Assembly: GCA_030715135.1 (NCBI GenBank)
Contig: JAUYVH010000011.1
Location: 49,201-113,200, forward strand
DNA from: Keguizhuia sedimenti
GTDB taxonomy: Bacteria; Pseudomonadota; Gammaproteobacteria; Burkholderiales; Burkholderiaceae_D
Reading direction: 5' to 3'
DNA length: 64,000 nt
The notes under the pieces: model-generated
Databases searched by the model: none
What the model saw: the letters and a program-made list of their open reading frames with translations, nothing else
Told to the model about the DNA's origin: nothing
Program-made: the position numbers and the translations under genes
Shown here: piece after piece, positions 17,774-26,345 of the stretch
Layout of the letters: the number at the start of each line of letters is the position of its first letter
Position numbering within the stretch: the stretch's first letter is position 1

Positions 17774-20700
17774 TCATGCGACCCCACTTCGTTCCGCCGG
17801 CCAGGAAGCAGCCATCCTCTGTGCAGGCAGCACGAAAGCCTCTGCCTCATAGCCCTTGGCAAATATCTGGAACTGCTCTGAAGAAAGCGGCTTGCTGCAA
17901 TAATAGCCTTGCACTTCATCGCATCCTTGCTCGCGCAGATATTCCATCTGCTCCGATGTCTCCACACCTTCGGCGATGGTTCGCAGCCCGAGGCGTTTGG
18001 CCATCTGAATAATGGCGCCCACGATTGCCTTGTCTTCCGGGTCGGTTGTGATGTCGCGCACGAAAGACTGATCGATTTTCAGTTTGTGCAGCTTAAATTT
18101 TTTCAGGTAGCTTAATGAAGAATATCCGGTGCCGAAATCATCGATCGAGATCTGCACGCCGCGCTCATGAAATTGCTGCATCATGTCAATTCCGCTTTGC
18201 GGATTGCTCATTGCAACGCTTTCAGTCAGTTCCAGGTCCAGATACTCCGGCGGCAAGCCTTCCTCTTTGAGGATACGGCTCACGAGTTCCGGCAGATGAG
18301 GATCGCGGAACTGTACGACGGAAAGATTTACCCCGACGGTCAGCGGGCCGAAATCTTCGCTCATCCATGATCTCGCCTGCCGTACCGCGCTTCTCAACAC
18401 TTTTTCTCCGATCGACAGGATCAGCCCGCTTTCCTCAGCGACCGGCATGAACTCGCCGGGCGATATGAAGCCGAACTCCGGATGCTGCCAGCGAAGCAGG
18501 GCTTCCACTCCCACAACATGCCCATCCTGCATGGAAATCTGCGGCTGGAAATGGACCTGGAACTGGTCATGCTCCAGCGCATCGTTCATTGCGCTGACCA
18601 ACTGCAGATTGCGGGCTGATTGCTCCTGCATTGCAGGATTGGAAAAGCAAAAGCCGCGGCGTCCCTCTTTTTTTGCATAGTACATTGCCGTATCGGCGCT
18701 CTTGAACAGGCTCTCGCAATCGGTTCCATCCTGCGGATAGATTGCAATACCGATCGAGGCTGCCAGAGAAAGACTGTACCGATCGGTCCGGTAAGGCTCA
18801 GAGACGGCAGCGAGCAGTTTCTGCGCGGCGAGGCCCGCGCTTCGCGGATCGGTTTTCGGCAGCAGCAGGACAAATTCATCGCCGCCGAATCGCGCGATCG
18901 TGACTCCTTCGCTTACGGCGCTGCGCAGGCGCCTGGCTAGCTCAATCAACACCGTGTCGCCGAGATTATGGCCAAGCACATCGTTAATATCCTTGAAGTT
19001 GTCGAGGTCGAGAAACATCAGGGCAAAGGACTCATTTTCACGCTGGGCGATTTCCAGTTCGACATCCAGGCGCTCATTGAGGAGGTTGCGACCAGGCAGG
19101 CCAGTCAAGGTGTCATAATTTGCCAGGTAATGGATGCGTTCGGCAGCGAGTTTTTGTTCCGTAATGTCTTCATATAATCCAAGGACACCGATCGTCTTGC
19201 CGCTATCGTCAAACAGCGGTACTTTGGACGTGCGTAGCCACCGCTCCTGGCCGGTGATATCGCGGTAAGGTTCTTCATACGATAGACGAGGCTTTCCCGA
19301 CTCCAGGACCTGACGGTCGTCAGCCTCATACTTTTCAGCATACGGCCTCCATGCCATCTGGTAGTCGTTTTTTCCGATCACCTCTTTGGGGCTGCTTAAT
19401 TTTGTGTCAAGCACGAAAGCCCGGTTGCAGCCCATAAAGCGCAGATTCATGTCTTTCCAGAATATGCGAATAGGCGTGCTGTCGATGATCGTCCTTAACA
19501 TGCGGCGCGAATCCGCCAATGCCTCGAGTGCCTGTTCGCGTTCCCGGTTATCCTCGAGACTATTCAGGGCATAGTCGATATCGACCGCCAGCCTGACAAG
19601 GAGATTGCGCGTCGCCTCATCAAAGGCATATGCTTCCCTGGAATACATGCCGATGACGGCGATAACTTTGCCGCGACTATGCAGAGGCAACGCGGCATTG
19701 GCTTTCCAGCCAAACTTTTCCCCCTGTATTTTCCATGGCGACATGGCCGGCTCATTCCGGAAATCCTGGCACCAGACAGGACGGTCTTCGCGGAAGCAGA
19801 CTGCGACAGGACCTCGCCCGGTCGCCTCATTCTCATCGATGGACACCTCAATTTCTCTGGCATAAGCCTCGCCTTCGCCGTAGCTCAAAACCGGCTTGAT
19901 CCGCTTGCCTTCCTCATCCGGCATGCCGATCCACGTCATGTCCATTCCGCCGACTGTCACAACGCTGCGGCAGATCTGCTCAAACAGTTCGGATTCGTTC
20001 GAACAACGCATGATCGCTTCATTGCATTCGCCCAGCACTTTATAAAGACTGGACTGCCTTTGGCTTATTGTCTCTAGGTCCTTGCGCAGGCGTTCAGCCT
20101 GCGCAAGATTTTTCTGGGTCTCGACCAACCACGCCAGCACGCTGTTGTCCCGGCTTGGCTTGGCGGGGAGTGAGCCTATTGAAAAATCTCCGCGCCCCAT
20201 GCGGGCGATGTGGGCATGCAGTTCGTCTACCGATCCGCCCAAGACCGCATGTAATTTCCGATAAGTAAGTAAAAGGGTGATAAGAAGCAAGACCCCGAAT
20301 AGGACAAAGACCATGCGCGTCCTTTGTGCGATGACTGTCTGTCCCTGCACGGTCTTCAGGGTCCGCTCGTCAACCATGCGGTAAAACTCGTAAATCGGCC
20401 GGATGACTTCACTCTTGGTTTGGAGATATGTCTTGTCAAACAGCATTTCCCGGGCCTTGAGATGGCTGGCGCCAAAAGGAAGGTCGGCCGATTCGACCAG
20501 CTCCATGGCCGTATATTCGATATCCGTCAGATAATCCAGTTTTTCTTTTGCCTTCCGCAATTTGGAAAATTCCTCTTTCGTCACACCGATTTGCATTGCA
20601 AGCGCTAGAATCGAGATGGAAGGAGGCTGAGATCGTCTGGAATTCTGGTTCTCGGAGAGAGCAAGTCCTTCATACAACTGATAAGAACTTGCCGGACGCG

Positions 20701-20992
20701 GCCTGCTCCCATCCTGGATTTCAACCAGCTCCCGGTATTTTTCCTTGTACTCCGGTGTTCCGGAAATGACGTAGGCGCGTGCCAGATTCGTAAGCTGTTC
20801 CGACGTTTGCTGAAACTCCACGGCCAGCAACAGCGATTGGGTTCGCTTGCTATGCGCCTGGTCTATCAGTTTTTCCGTATGGACATAGGCAGCAAAAGCA
20901 ATGCTGAGAATAATAAAGGAAGCCACCGTAAGCCAGAGGTTGCGGGTGAACGCGGAAACATGATTTTTAGGAGGCGCCATATTACGGTCCAT
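17774..20992 (-). CDS. Membrane sensor with GAF, PAS, GGDEF and EAL domains
   Basis: This 1072-residue protein is a likely dual cyclic-di-GMP enzyme or switch. A membrane helix lies at about 17-37, then a helical extracytoplasmic region of about 185 residues, then a second helix (MVFVLFGVLLLITLLLTYRK) and a HAMP-like linker. A GAF domain (about 310-470, GGMDMTWIGMPDEEG) is followed by a PAS domain with PAC (about 490-610, ending DITEQKLAAERI). GGDEF is intact at 703-707. The EAL domain has EAL at 830-832, plus ELTESVAM, IDDFGTGYSS, KIDQSFVRDI and AEGVETSEQ, so the phosphodiesterase residues look complete. AGAGAAG lies before the ATG at 20992. Confidence 0.93.
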   Translation of the reverse strand: MDRNMAPPKNHVSAFTRNLWLTVASFIILSIAFAAYVHTEKLIDQAHSKRTQSLLLAVEFQQTSEQLTNLARAYVISGTPEYKEKYRELVEIQDGSRPRPASSYQLYEGLALSENQNSRRSQPPSISILALAMQIGVTKEEFSKLRKAKEKLDYLTDIEYTAMELVESADLPFGASHLKAREMLFDKTYLQTKSEVIRPIYEFYRMVDERTLKTVQGQTVIAQRTRMVFVLFGVLLLITLLLTYRKLHAVLGGSVDELHAHIARMGRGDFSIGSLPAKPSRDNSVLAWLVETQKNLAQAERLRKDLETISQRQSSLYKVLGECNEAIMRCSNESELFEQICRSVVTVGGMDMTWIGMPDEEGKRIKPVLSYGEGEAYAREIEVSIDENEATGRGPVAVCFREDRPVWCQDFRNEPAMSPWKIQGEKFGWKANAALPLHSRGKVIAVIGMYSREAYAFDEATRNLLVRLAVDIDYALNSLEDNREREQALEALADSRRMLRTIIDSTPIRIFWKDMNLRFMGCNRAFVLDTKLSSPKEVIGKNDYQMAWRPYAEKYEADDRQVLESGKPRLSYEEPYRDITGQERWLRTSKVPLFDDSGKTIGVLGLYEDITEQKLAAERIHYLANYDTLTGLPGRNLLNERLDVELEIAQRENESFALMFLDLDNFKDINDVLGHNLGDTVLIELARRLRSAVSEGVTIARFGGDEFVLLLPKTDPRSAGLAAQKLLAAVSEPYRTDRYSLSLAASIGIAIYPQDGTDCESLFKSADTAMYYAKKEGRRGFCFSNPAMQEQSARNLQLVSAMNDALEHDQFQVHFQPQISMQDGHVVGVEALLRWQHPEFGFISPGEFMPVAEESGLILSIGEKVLRSAVRQARSWMSEDFGPLTVGVNLSVVQFRDPHLPELVSRILKEEGLPPEYLDLELTESVAMSNPQSGIDMMQQFHERGVQISIDDFGTGYSSLSYLKKFKLHKLKIDQSFVRDITTDPEDKAIVGAIIQMAKRLGLRTIAEGVETSEQMEYLREQGCDEVQGYYCSKPLSSEQFQIFAKGYEAEAFVLPAQRMAASWPAERSGVA

Positions 20993-21304
20993 ATGACTTC
21001 TCTGGCTTCAGAGACTCTTTGGTCACTATATGTTTGATTTCAAGGAACTACGCTTGATGCTAGGACAATGATTTTTCAGTTTAGTCTCGCGCTGTTCAAT
21101 TGTCTTTTGAATTTTCTGCACAGACGTATCGGCTGCCTTTAAGCGGCCAATGATGAATGGCAAGCGCCATCAGCTTGAAATTGCAAGGGAGCCTGGAAAT
21201 TGCATCTAGCTAAGATGAGAGCCGCGCCGAGCCAATAAGTTGCGCAGCACGAGATCGGGAACATTGGAAATTCAGCAGGCTTGATGCGCAAGCCGCCTGA
21301 CAGT
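20993..21304. other. Intergenic gap
   Basis: No gene is supported. It lies upstream of the minus-strand GGDEF/EAL gene and should carry its promoter. Apart from a loose direct repeat of GAAATTGCA near 21177 and 21196, no structure was seen. Confidence 0.4.
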
Positions 21305-21625
21305 CTATGGGGCGGGAGGAGTGCCGGCCAGGTTGCTGCGAAGTTTTCCGCCTGCTTTTTCATGCTGCTTGACCAAGGCATCCAGCATGAGAACGCCCTC
21401 ATCCTGATTATTCACCAGGGTTGAGCGCTGGCGGCTTTGCGCAAGCAGTTTTCCGGAGGTGGATTTTCCAGTTATTTTCTGAGTGAGGAACCAATCGCCA
21501 AGCAAATCCTGGACGAGCGAAGCCTCGATAACCTGTTGCTGCATATCGATAACGACACGGAGCGGAACCGGAATTGTCACCGAAAGCGGTTGAGTAAGAC
21601 TATCTGCTGGATCGATCATGGGCAT
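21305..21625 (-). CDS. Small uncharacterised protein
   Basis: The ORF encodes 106 residues starting MPMIDPADSLTQPLSVTIPV. The amino-acid makeup is balanced, with a strand-like start (VTIPVPLRVVIDMQ), a helix (VIEASLVQDLLGDWFL) and a charged C-terminal half (DALVKQHEKAGGKLRSN). It has no signal peptide, no cysteine and no membrane segment. No strong ribosome site precedes the start; the second Met (21619) is equally possible. It stands alone between two large cyclic-di-GMP genes. I do not recognise a family, and it could be a chance ORF, though its composition favours a real gene. Confidence 0.5.
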   Translation of the reverse strand: MPMIDPADSLTQPLSVTIPVPLRVVIDMQQQVIEASLVQDLLGDWFLTQKITGKSTSGKLLAQSRQRSTLVNNQDEGVLMLDALVKQHEKAGGKLRSNLAGTPPAP

Positions 21626-21949
21626 GCATCATAGCAATTTGCCAAGCGTTTGGCACATCCTGCCTGCAAATTTTTTGCGTATTTGCGGCAGTTTGCGTGA
21701 ACAACGGGCGATCGTTTGATCTGCGGATCAGCCGCGCAACCGGACACTATTGACGCCGGTCCGGACCACACATGCAATGCGCCTTAAGCCTTCTCATACG
21801 CTCCGGTACAAGGAAATAATTCAGCTGCCGCTGAAACAGGGATCCTCCGTCGCCTGAAATTCAGCGCTTTTACTTACCGGCGTCCCACTTCTTAAAGCCG
21901 GTACCACAGGGAACAAATTTGAGAACGGGCTTAACAATGAGCAGAACAA
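21626..21949. other. Intergenic gap before the PAS-GGDEF-EAL gene
   Basis: No gene is supported. The stretch should contain the promoter for the plus-strand gene at 21950. I saw no convincing promoter boxes or strong hairpins. Confidence 0.4.
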
Positions 21950-24832
21950 ATGAACCACGCCATGGAAGCACGTTCTATGTATAGAACGCCTCCCGATTTT
22001 TCCATGAAAAAAGAGATTCCGGCCGCGGCCGATTTACAGCTCGCACACATTGCCTACGATCCTGTACTGGAGTGCATGACCGACGGTTTTGTGGCGCTCG
22101 ATTTTCAATGGCGATTCATCTATGTCAACCAGCATGCCGCCCATCTGATCGGCGCCACGCCCGCACTCCTGATCGGGAAAAAGTTTTTGGACTGCTTTCC
22201 CGAGGTAAGCAATACGGAGTTTTATAAAGCTTACGAAACAGCGATGCAGGAAAGAGTCTCCATGCACATCGAGGAATACTTTGTACCCTGGAAACGCTGG
22301 TTTGAAAAATATATCTATCCAACATCCGATGGCATCGCCATTTTCTTTCATGACATTACGGAACGCCGTACCGCCGAAGAGAAGCTGAGGCGCAGCCAGA
22401 TCCGTCTTTCTGAAACACAACGCCTGGCGAATATCGGCCATTGGGAGTGGGATCCGGTAACAGAAAAGCTGATCTGTTCACAGGAGCTTTGCCAGATTTT
22501 CGGTCTTGAGCCGATTGAACATGTCGGCGATTTATCCTCCTTTCTCAGCAATGTGCATCCGGAAGACCGTTCACGGATAAACGATATCCGCTGCAATGCA
22601 CTGCATGAAAAAATGCCATGGGAAATGGAATACCGCATCATTCATCAGGACGGAAGCACCCGTTATATACATGAACGAGGCGTTGTTGAAACCGGCACGG
22701 AAGGAAAAACGACAAGATTGTTCGGTTATGCCCAGGATATCAGTTCTCTGCGCCTGGCCGAACAGGCATTGTCCGAAAGTGAAGACCTCTTCCGCTCGGT
22801 GTTCGAACAGGCAGCGGTCGGCATCACGCTGACCCGGCTCGACGGAAGTTATGCCATGGCAAACCATAAATTCGCCGAGCTGCTTGGCTATACGCCGGAA
22901 GAGTTATGCGACCTCGATTTTCAGAGCATTACTCATCCCGATGACCTTGGGCCGGACATGGTGCAGGTAAACCGGCTGCTGAACGGGCAAAGCAAAACCT
23001 ATTCAATGGAGAAACGGTATCTGCACAAAAACGGCAGCTATGTCTGGAACAACCTGACTGTTTCGCTGCGACGGGACAAATCGGGAAAACCTCTGCACTT
23101 TATTGCAGTAATGGAAGACATAACCGACAAAAAACAGGCCGAAAGGGAATTGATCCAGCAGCAGCAACTTACCGAATTCATTATCGACTCCCTTCCGTTA
23201 AATGTTTTCCTGAAAGACGAAAACGGCCGCTATCTCATGATTAACGAGGAGGCTGCAAGAACCGCCGGCATTTCAAAAGCAGGTGCAATCGGCAAGTCGG
23301 ATTTCGACATATTCCCCGAGGAAACCGCCAAAACCATACTCGAGGACGACCGCTACGCTCTTGCATCGAACGATCACTCCTTGAGGGAGGTTCCCATCAT
23401 CAGCCATGGAAAGGAACGCATCGTCCTTGCAGGAAAAAGAACGGTGCATTTGCAAAACAGTCCGGCAATGCAGCTGGGATTTTCCATCGACATTACAGAC
23501 CGCAAGCAAAATGAACTGCGCATTCAATATCTTGCCACCCATGACGCGTTAACGGGATTACCCAATCGGAATCTGCTGCAGGACAGGCTTGAACACGCCA
23601 TATCGATGGCACATCGGTCGCAGCACATGGTCGCTGTATTGTTTTTCGACATTGACCGCTTCAAGCTGATCAATGACAGCTTTGGCCACAAGGCCGGCGA
23701 CGAATTTTTGCAGATCATGGCTTCTCGCCTCAGGCAGGTTACGCAAAGCGGCGATACGGCGGCGCGACTGGGAGGAGATGAGTTTGTCGTGCTGCTGGAA
23801 GGCATCTCATCCAACGAAGAAGTCGTCCATACTGCAGAAAAAATCCTGGCTTGCCTGCATGAACCGCTCACCTTGAATCAGCAGGAGCTGGTCGTTTCCG
23901 TCAGCATCGGCATCAGCGTTTATCCTAACGATCACCAGAATGCCGAAACCCTGCTGAAAGATGCCGACATTGCGATGTACCACGCGAAGGTAGGCGGCGG
24001 AAACAATTTCCGGTTCTATGACAGCGAGATGAATACGCTCGCCTTCCAGCGGCTTACGACCGAAAATCGCTTGCGCAAGGCGCTCGAACTCGATCAGGTA
24101 GTGCTCTATTTTCAGCCGTTAGTCGATCTGAAAACGGGGCAGATCAAAGGAATGGAAGTGCTCATGCGCTGGAACGATCCGGCAAATGGCCTGGTCGGGC
24201 CGGACCAGTTCCTGTCGGTGGCGGAAGAAACAGGACTGATTGTAGGCCTCAGCAACCGGGTCTTGCAGGAAGCATGCAGGCAATGCAGGCGCTGGCACGA
24301 CAAGGGGCTGACCGGACTGCAGCTATCGGTCAATTTATCCGCGCAGCAGCTCGGTCCGTACAATCTGGTTCGAACAGTGAAGGAAATCCTGATTGAAACC
24401 GGCATGCCGCCTTCTTCCCTGAAACTGGAAATCACCGAAAGCGAGTTGATGGACGACGTTGATCGCGCCAAGAGAACCCTGCACGAATTGTCAGCAATGG
24501 GTGTTGAGATTGCGATTGATGACTTCGGCACCGGCTACTCCAGCCTGAGCTATCTGAAAACCTTGCCCATCGACACCTTAAAGGTGGACCGGTCATTCGT
24601 ACGCGACCTGGCCACCGACGAAGACGATGCTGCGATTGTCGGTGCAACCATAGGCATGGCGCATCATATGGGACTGAAGGTCGTTGCAGAAGGGGTGGAG
24701 ACGCCTAGCCAACTGGACTTTCTGACAGGACACCAGTGCGATCTGGGACAGGGGTATTACTTTAGCCCGCCGCTTCCAGCAGATGCGATGGAATCACTTT
24801 TGCAGTCGGGCCGGTTATTTCCCATGCACTAG
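21950..24832 (+). CDS. Cytosolic PAS-GGDEF-EAL cyclic-di-GMP protein
   Basis: This protein of about 960 residues has no membrane segment. Four PAS-type domains are visible, each closed by a PAC-like motif: about 40-145 (HDITERRTAEEKLRRS), 155-275 (PWEMEYRIIHQDGSTRYIHE), 280-400 (FEQAAVGITLTRLDGSYAMA) and 410-520 (VFLKDENGRYLMINEE). GGDEF is intact at 608-612 after ATHDALTGLPNRNLL. The phosphodiesterase domain has EVL in place of EAL at 736-738, a variant known in active enzymes, with EITESELM, IDDFGTGYSS, KVDRSFVRDL and AEGVETPSQ all present. The start is uncertain because a second ATG lies four codons in and neither has a strong ribosome site. Confidence 0.92.
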   Translation: MNHAMEARSMYRTPPDFSMKKEIPAAADLQLAHIAYDPVLECMTDGFVALDFQWRFIYVNQHAAHLIGATPALLIGKKFLDCFPEVSNTEFYKAYETAMQERVSMHIEEYFVPWKRWFEKYIYPTSDGIAIFFHDITERRTAEEKLRRSQIRLSETQRLANIGHWEWDPVTEKLICSQELCQIFGLEPIEHVGDLSSFLSNVHPEDRSRINDIRCNALHEKMPWEMEYRIIHQDGSTRYIHERGVVETGTEGKTTRLFGYAQDISSLRLAEQALSESEDLFRSVFEQAAVGITLTRLDGSYAMANHKFAELLGYTPEELCDLDFQSITHPDDLGPDMVQVNRLLNGQSKTYSMEKRYLHKNGSYVWNNLTVSLRRDKSGKPLHFIAVMEDITDKKQAERELIQQQQLTEFIIDSLPLNVFLKDENGRYLMINEEAARTAGISKAGAIGKSDFDIFPEETAKTILEDDRYALASNDHSLREVPIISHGKERIVLAGKRTVHLQNSPAMQLGFSIDITDRKQNELRIQYLATHDALTGLPNRNLLQDRLEHAISMAHRSQHMVAVLFFDIDRFKLINDSFGHKAGDEFLQIMASRLRQVTQSGDTAARLGGDEFVVLLEGISSNEEVVHTAEKILACLHEPLTLNQQELVVSVSIGISVYPNDHQNAETLLKDADIAMYHAKVGGGNNFRFYDSEMNTLAFQRLTTENRLRKALELDQVVLYFQPLVDLKTGQIKGMEVLMRWNDPANGLVGPDQFLSVAEETGLIVGLSNRVLQEACRQCRRWHDKGLTGLQLSVNLSAQQLGPYNLVRTVKEILIETGMPPSSLKLEITESELMDDVDRAKRTLHELSAMGVEIAIDDFGTGYSSLSYLKTLPIDTLKVDRSFVRDLATDEDDAAIVGATIGMAHHMGLKVVAEGVETPSQLDFLTGHQCDLGQGYYFSPPLPADAMESLLQSGRLFPMH

Positions 24833-24870
24833 GAGCCTGCCGCGATAAGCCGGCTTGCCGAGGCAGGCTC
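24833..24870. terminator. Hairpin between convergent genes
   Basis: GAGCCTGCC (24833-24841) pairs perfectly with GGCAGGCTC (24862-24870), and AAGCCGGCTT inside the loop is itself self-complementary. It begins immediately at the stop of the plus-strand GGDEF/EAL gene and faces the end of the minus-strand reductase gene. There is no T-run after it, so it may work as a weak or Rho-assisted terminator. Confidence 0.5.
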
Positions 24871-24941
24871 TAAGCAATATGGAGTGGAGCCGGACTTTCC
24901 TGTAGCCGCTCCGATGGTTCCAATCTGTGCAATCCAGGCCA

Positions 24942-26060
24942 TTACCCTGGTGACTGTGAGGAATCGGCGGAATTCAAGGTCGGATAATCGATATAACCTT
25001 TTGCGCCGCCGCCATAAAAAGTGTCGCGGTCCGGGGGATTGAACTCCGCGCCGCGCCTGAACCGTTCGACCAGGTCCGGGTTGGCGATAAACAGTTGGCC
25101 GAAGGCCACCAGATCTGCAAGCCCCTGCTCGACCGCTGCATTGGCCCTTTCCAGTGTGTATCCGCCCGCGACAATGATCGGGCCGGAAAAAAGCGGGCGG
25201 AAAAATTTCGCCGACAAGTCCGGCAGCGGATGTTCGCCCTGTGACGGAGCCGGCTCGATCAGATGCAGGTAAGCCAGGTTCATCTTCGCCAGTTCGCCCA
25301 CTGCGTAAGCGAAGGTTTCCTGCGGATTGCTGTCGCACATGTCGTTGAAAGAACCGCCGGGTGAAAGCCGCACGCCTACCCTGTCGCTGCCCCATACTTC
25401 ACTGACGGCGGATACGACCTGCAGCAAAAGACGCGCACGGTTCTCTATGCTGCCGCCGTATTCATCGGTACGCTGGTTGGTGCCGTCTTCCAGGAACTGG
25501 TCGAGCAGGTAGCCGTTTGCGCCATGCACCTCGACTCCGTCGAAACCGGCTGCCTTGGCGTTCATCGCTCCCTGGCGGAACTCTTCCACGATGGCGGAAA
25601 TTTCACGCGTTTCCAGTGCGCGCGGCGTAGGAATGGCCTGGAATCCCTTGCTCGTATAAGTCTGCACGCCGCGCGGCGCAATGGCGGATGGCGCAACCGG
25701 CGTCTCGCCGTTGCGGAAATCCGGATGCGATATGCGGCCGACATGCCAGAGCTGCATGAAAATCAGCCCGCCTTTTCGGTGTACGGCATCGGTGACTTTC
25801 TTCCATCCCTGGATCTGCTGCTCGCTATGGATGCCGGGAGTCGCTACGTAACCCTGACCGCCCGCACTGGCTTGCGTTGCTTCCGTGATGATGAGCCCGG
25901 CATCGCTGCGCATGCTGTAATAATCCGGCGCCATCGAAGAGGGAACATTGCCTTCATCTGCGCGGCTACGGGTCAGGGGCGCCATGACGATCCGGTTCTT
26001 GAGTTGCAAAGTGCCGAGCTTGAATGGCGAAAATATCGGTGAAGTGTAATCGGTGGTCAT
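24942..26060 (-). CDS. Alkene reductase, Old Yellow Enzyme family (NemA/XenB-like)
   Basis: This FMN flavoprotein uses NAD(P)H to reduce activated C=C bonds, and in some members nitro compounds or nitrate esters. From the ATG at 26060, which sits five bases after GGAGG, it has 372 residues. It starts MTTDYTSPIFSPFKLG, with LKNRIVMAPLTRSRA, then the substrate-binding HGANGYLLDQFLEDGTN pair His-x-x-Asn, and DEYGGSIENRARLLL. Near the C-terminus PIIVAGGYTLERANAAVEQG binds the FMN phosphate. It is monocistronic and convergent with the GGDEF/EAL gene. The nitronate monooxygenase at 11.8 kb could act on related nitro compounds, but it is too far away to imply a pathway. Confidence 0.93.
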   Translation of the reverse strand: MTTDYTSPIFSPFKLGTLQLKNRIVMAPLTRSRADEGNVPSSMAPDYYSMRSDAGLIITEATQASAGGQGYVATPGIHSEQQIQGWKKVTDAVHRKGGLIFMQLWHVGRISHPDFRNGETPVAPSAIAPRGVQTYTSKGFQAIPTPRALETREISAIVEEFRQGAMNAKAAGFDGVEVHGANGYLLDQFLEDGTNQRTDEYGGSIENRARLLLQVVSAVSEVWGSDRVGVRLSPGGSFNDMCDSNPQETFAYAVGELAKMNLAYLHLIEPAPSQGEHPLPDLSAKFFRPLFSGPIIVAGGYTLERANAAVEQGLADLVAFGQLFIANPDLVERFRRGAEFNPPDRDTFYGGGAKGYIDYPTLNSADSSQSPG

Positions 26061-26345
26061 GCTTACCTCCGGTGTAAGCGGCAATTGATGGCAATCATCC
26101 TGCCGTCTATGAAAGAAGAGTTCAGAACCAAAATAGGTTACTTAATGAATGCTTAGTTCCCTTCTCCGTTTTTGTTATGCAGAGACTTCCTTTGAGCCAA
26201 TAGATGCAGCGAACTATTTAAGTGCGTAAATAGTCCTAGTTTTGAAAGCATCCCATGAATAAAAAATATCCACGGTTGCCGGGCGTTTCGCAAAGCTAAT
26301 TCTGGATCAGCGAAAGGCATCCGTTCTTGCAAAGAGATTTCCTCC

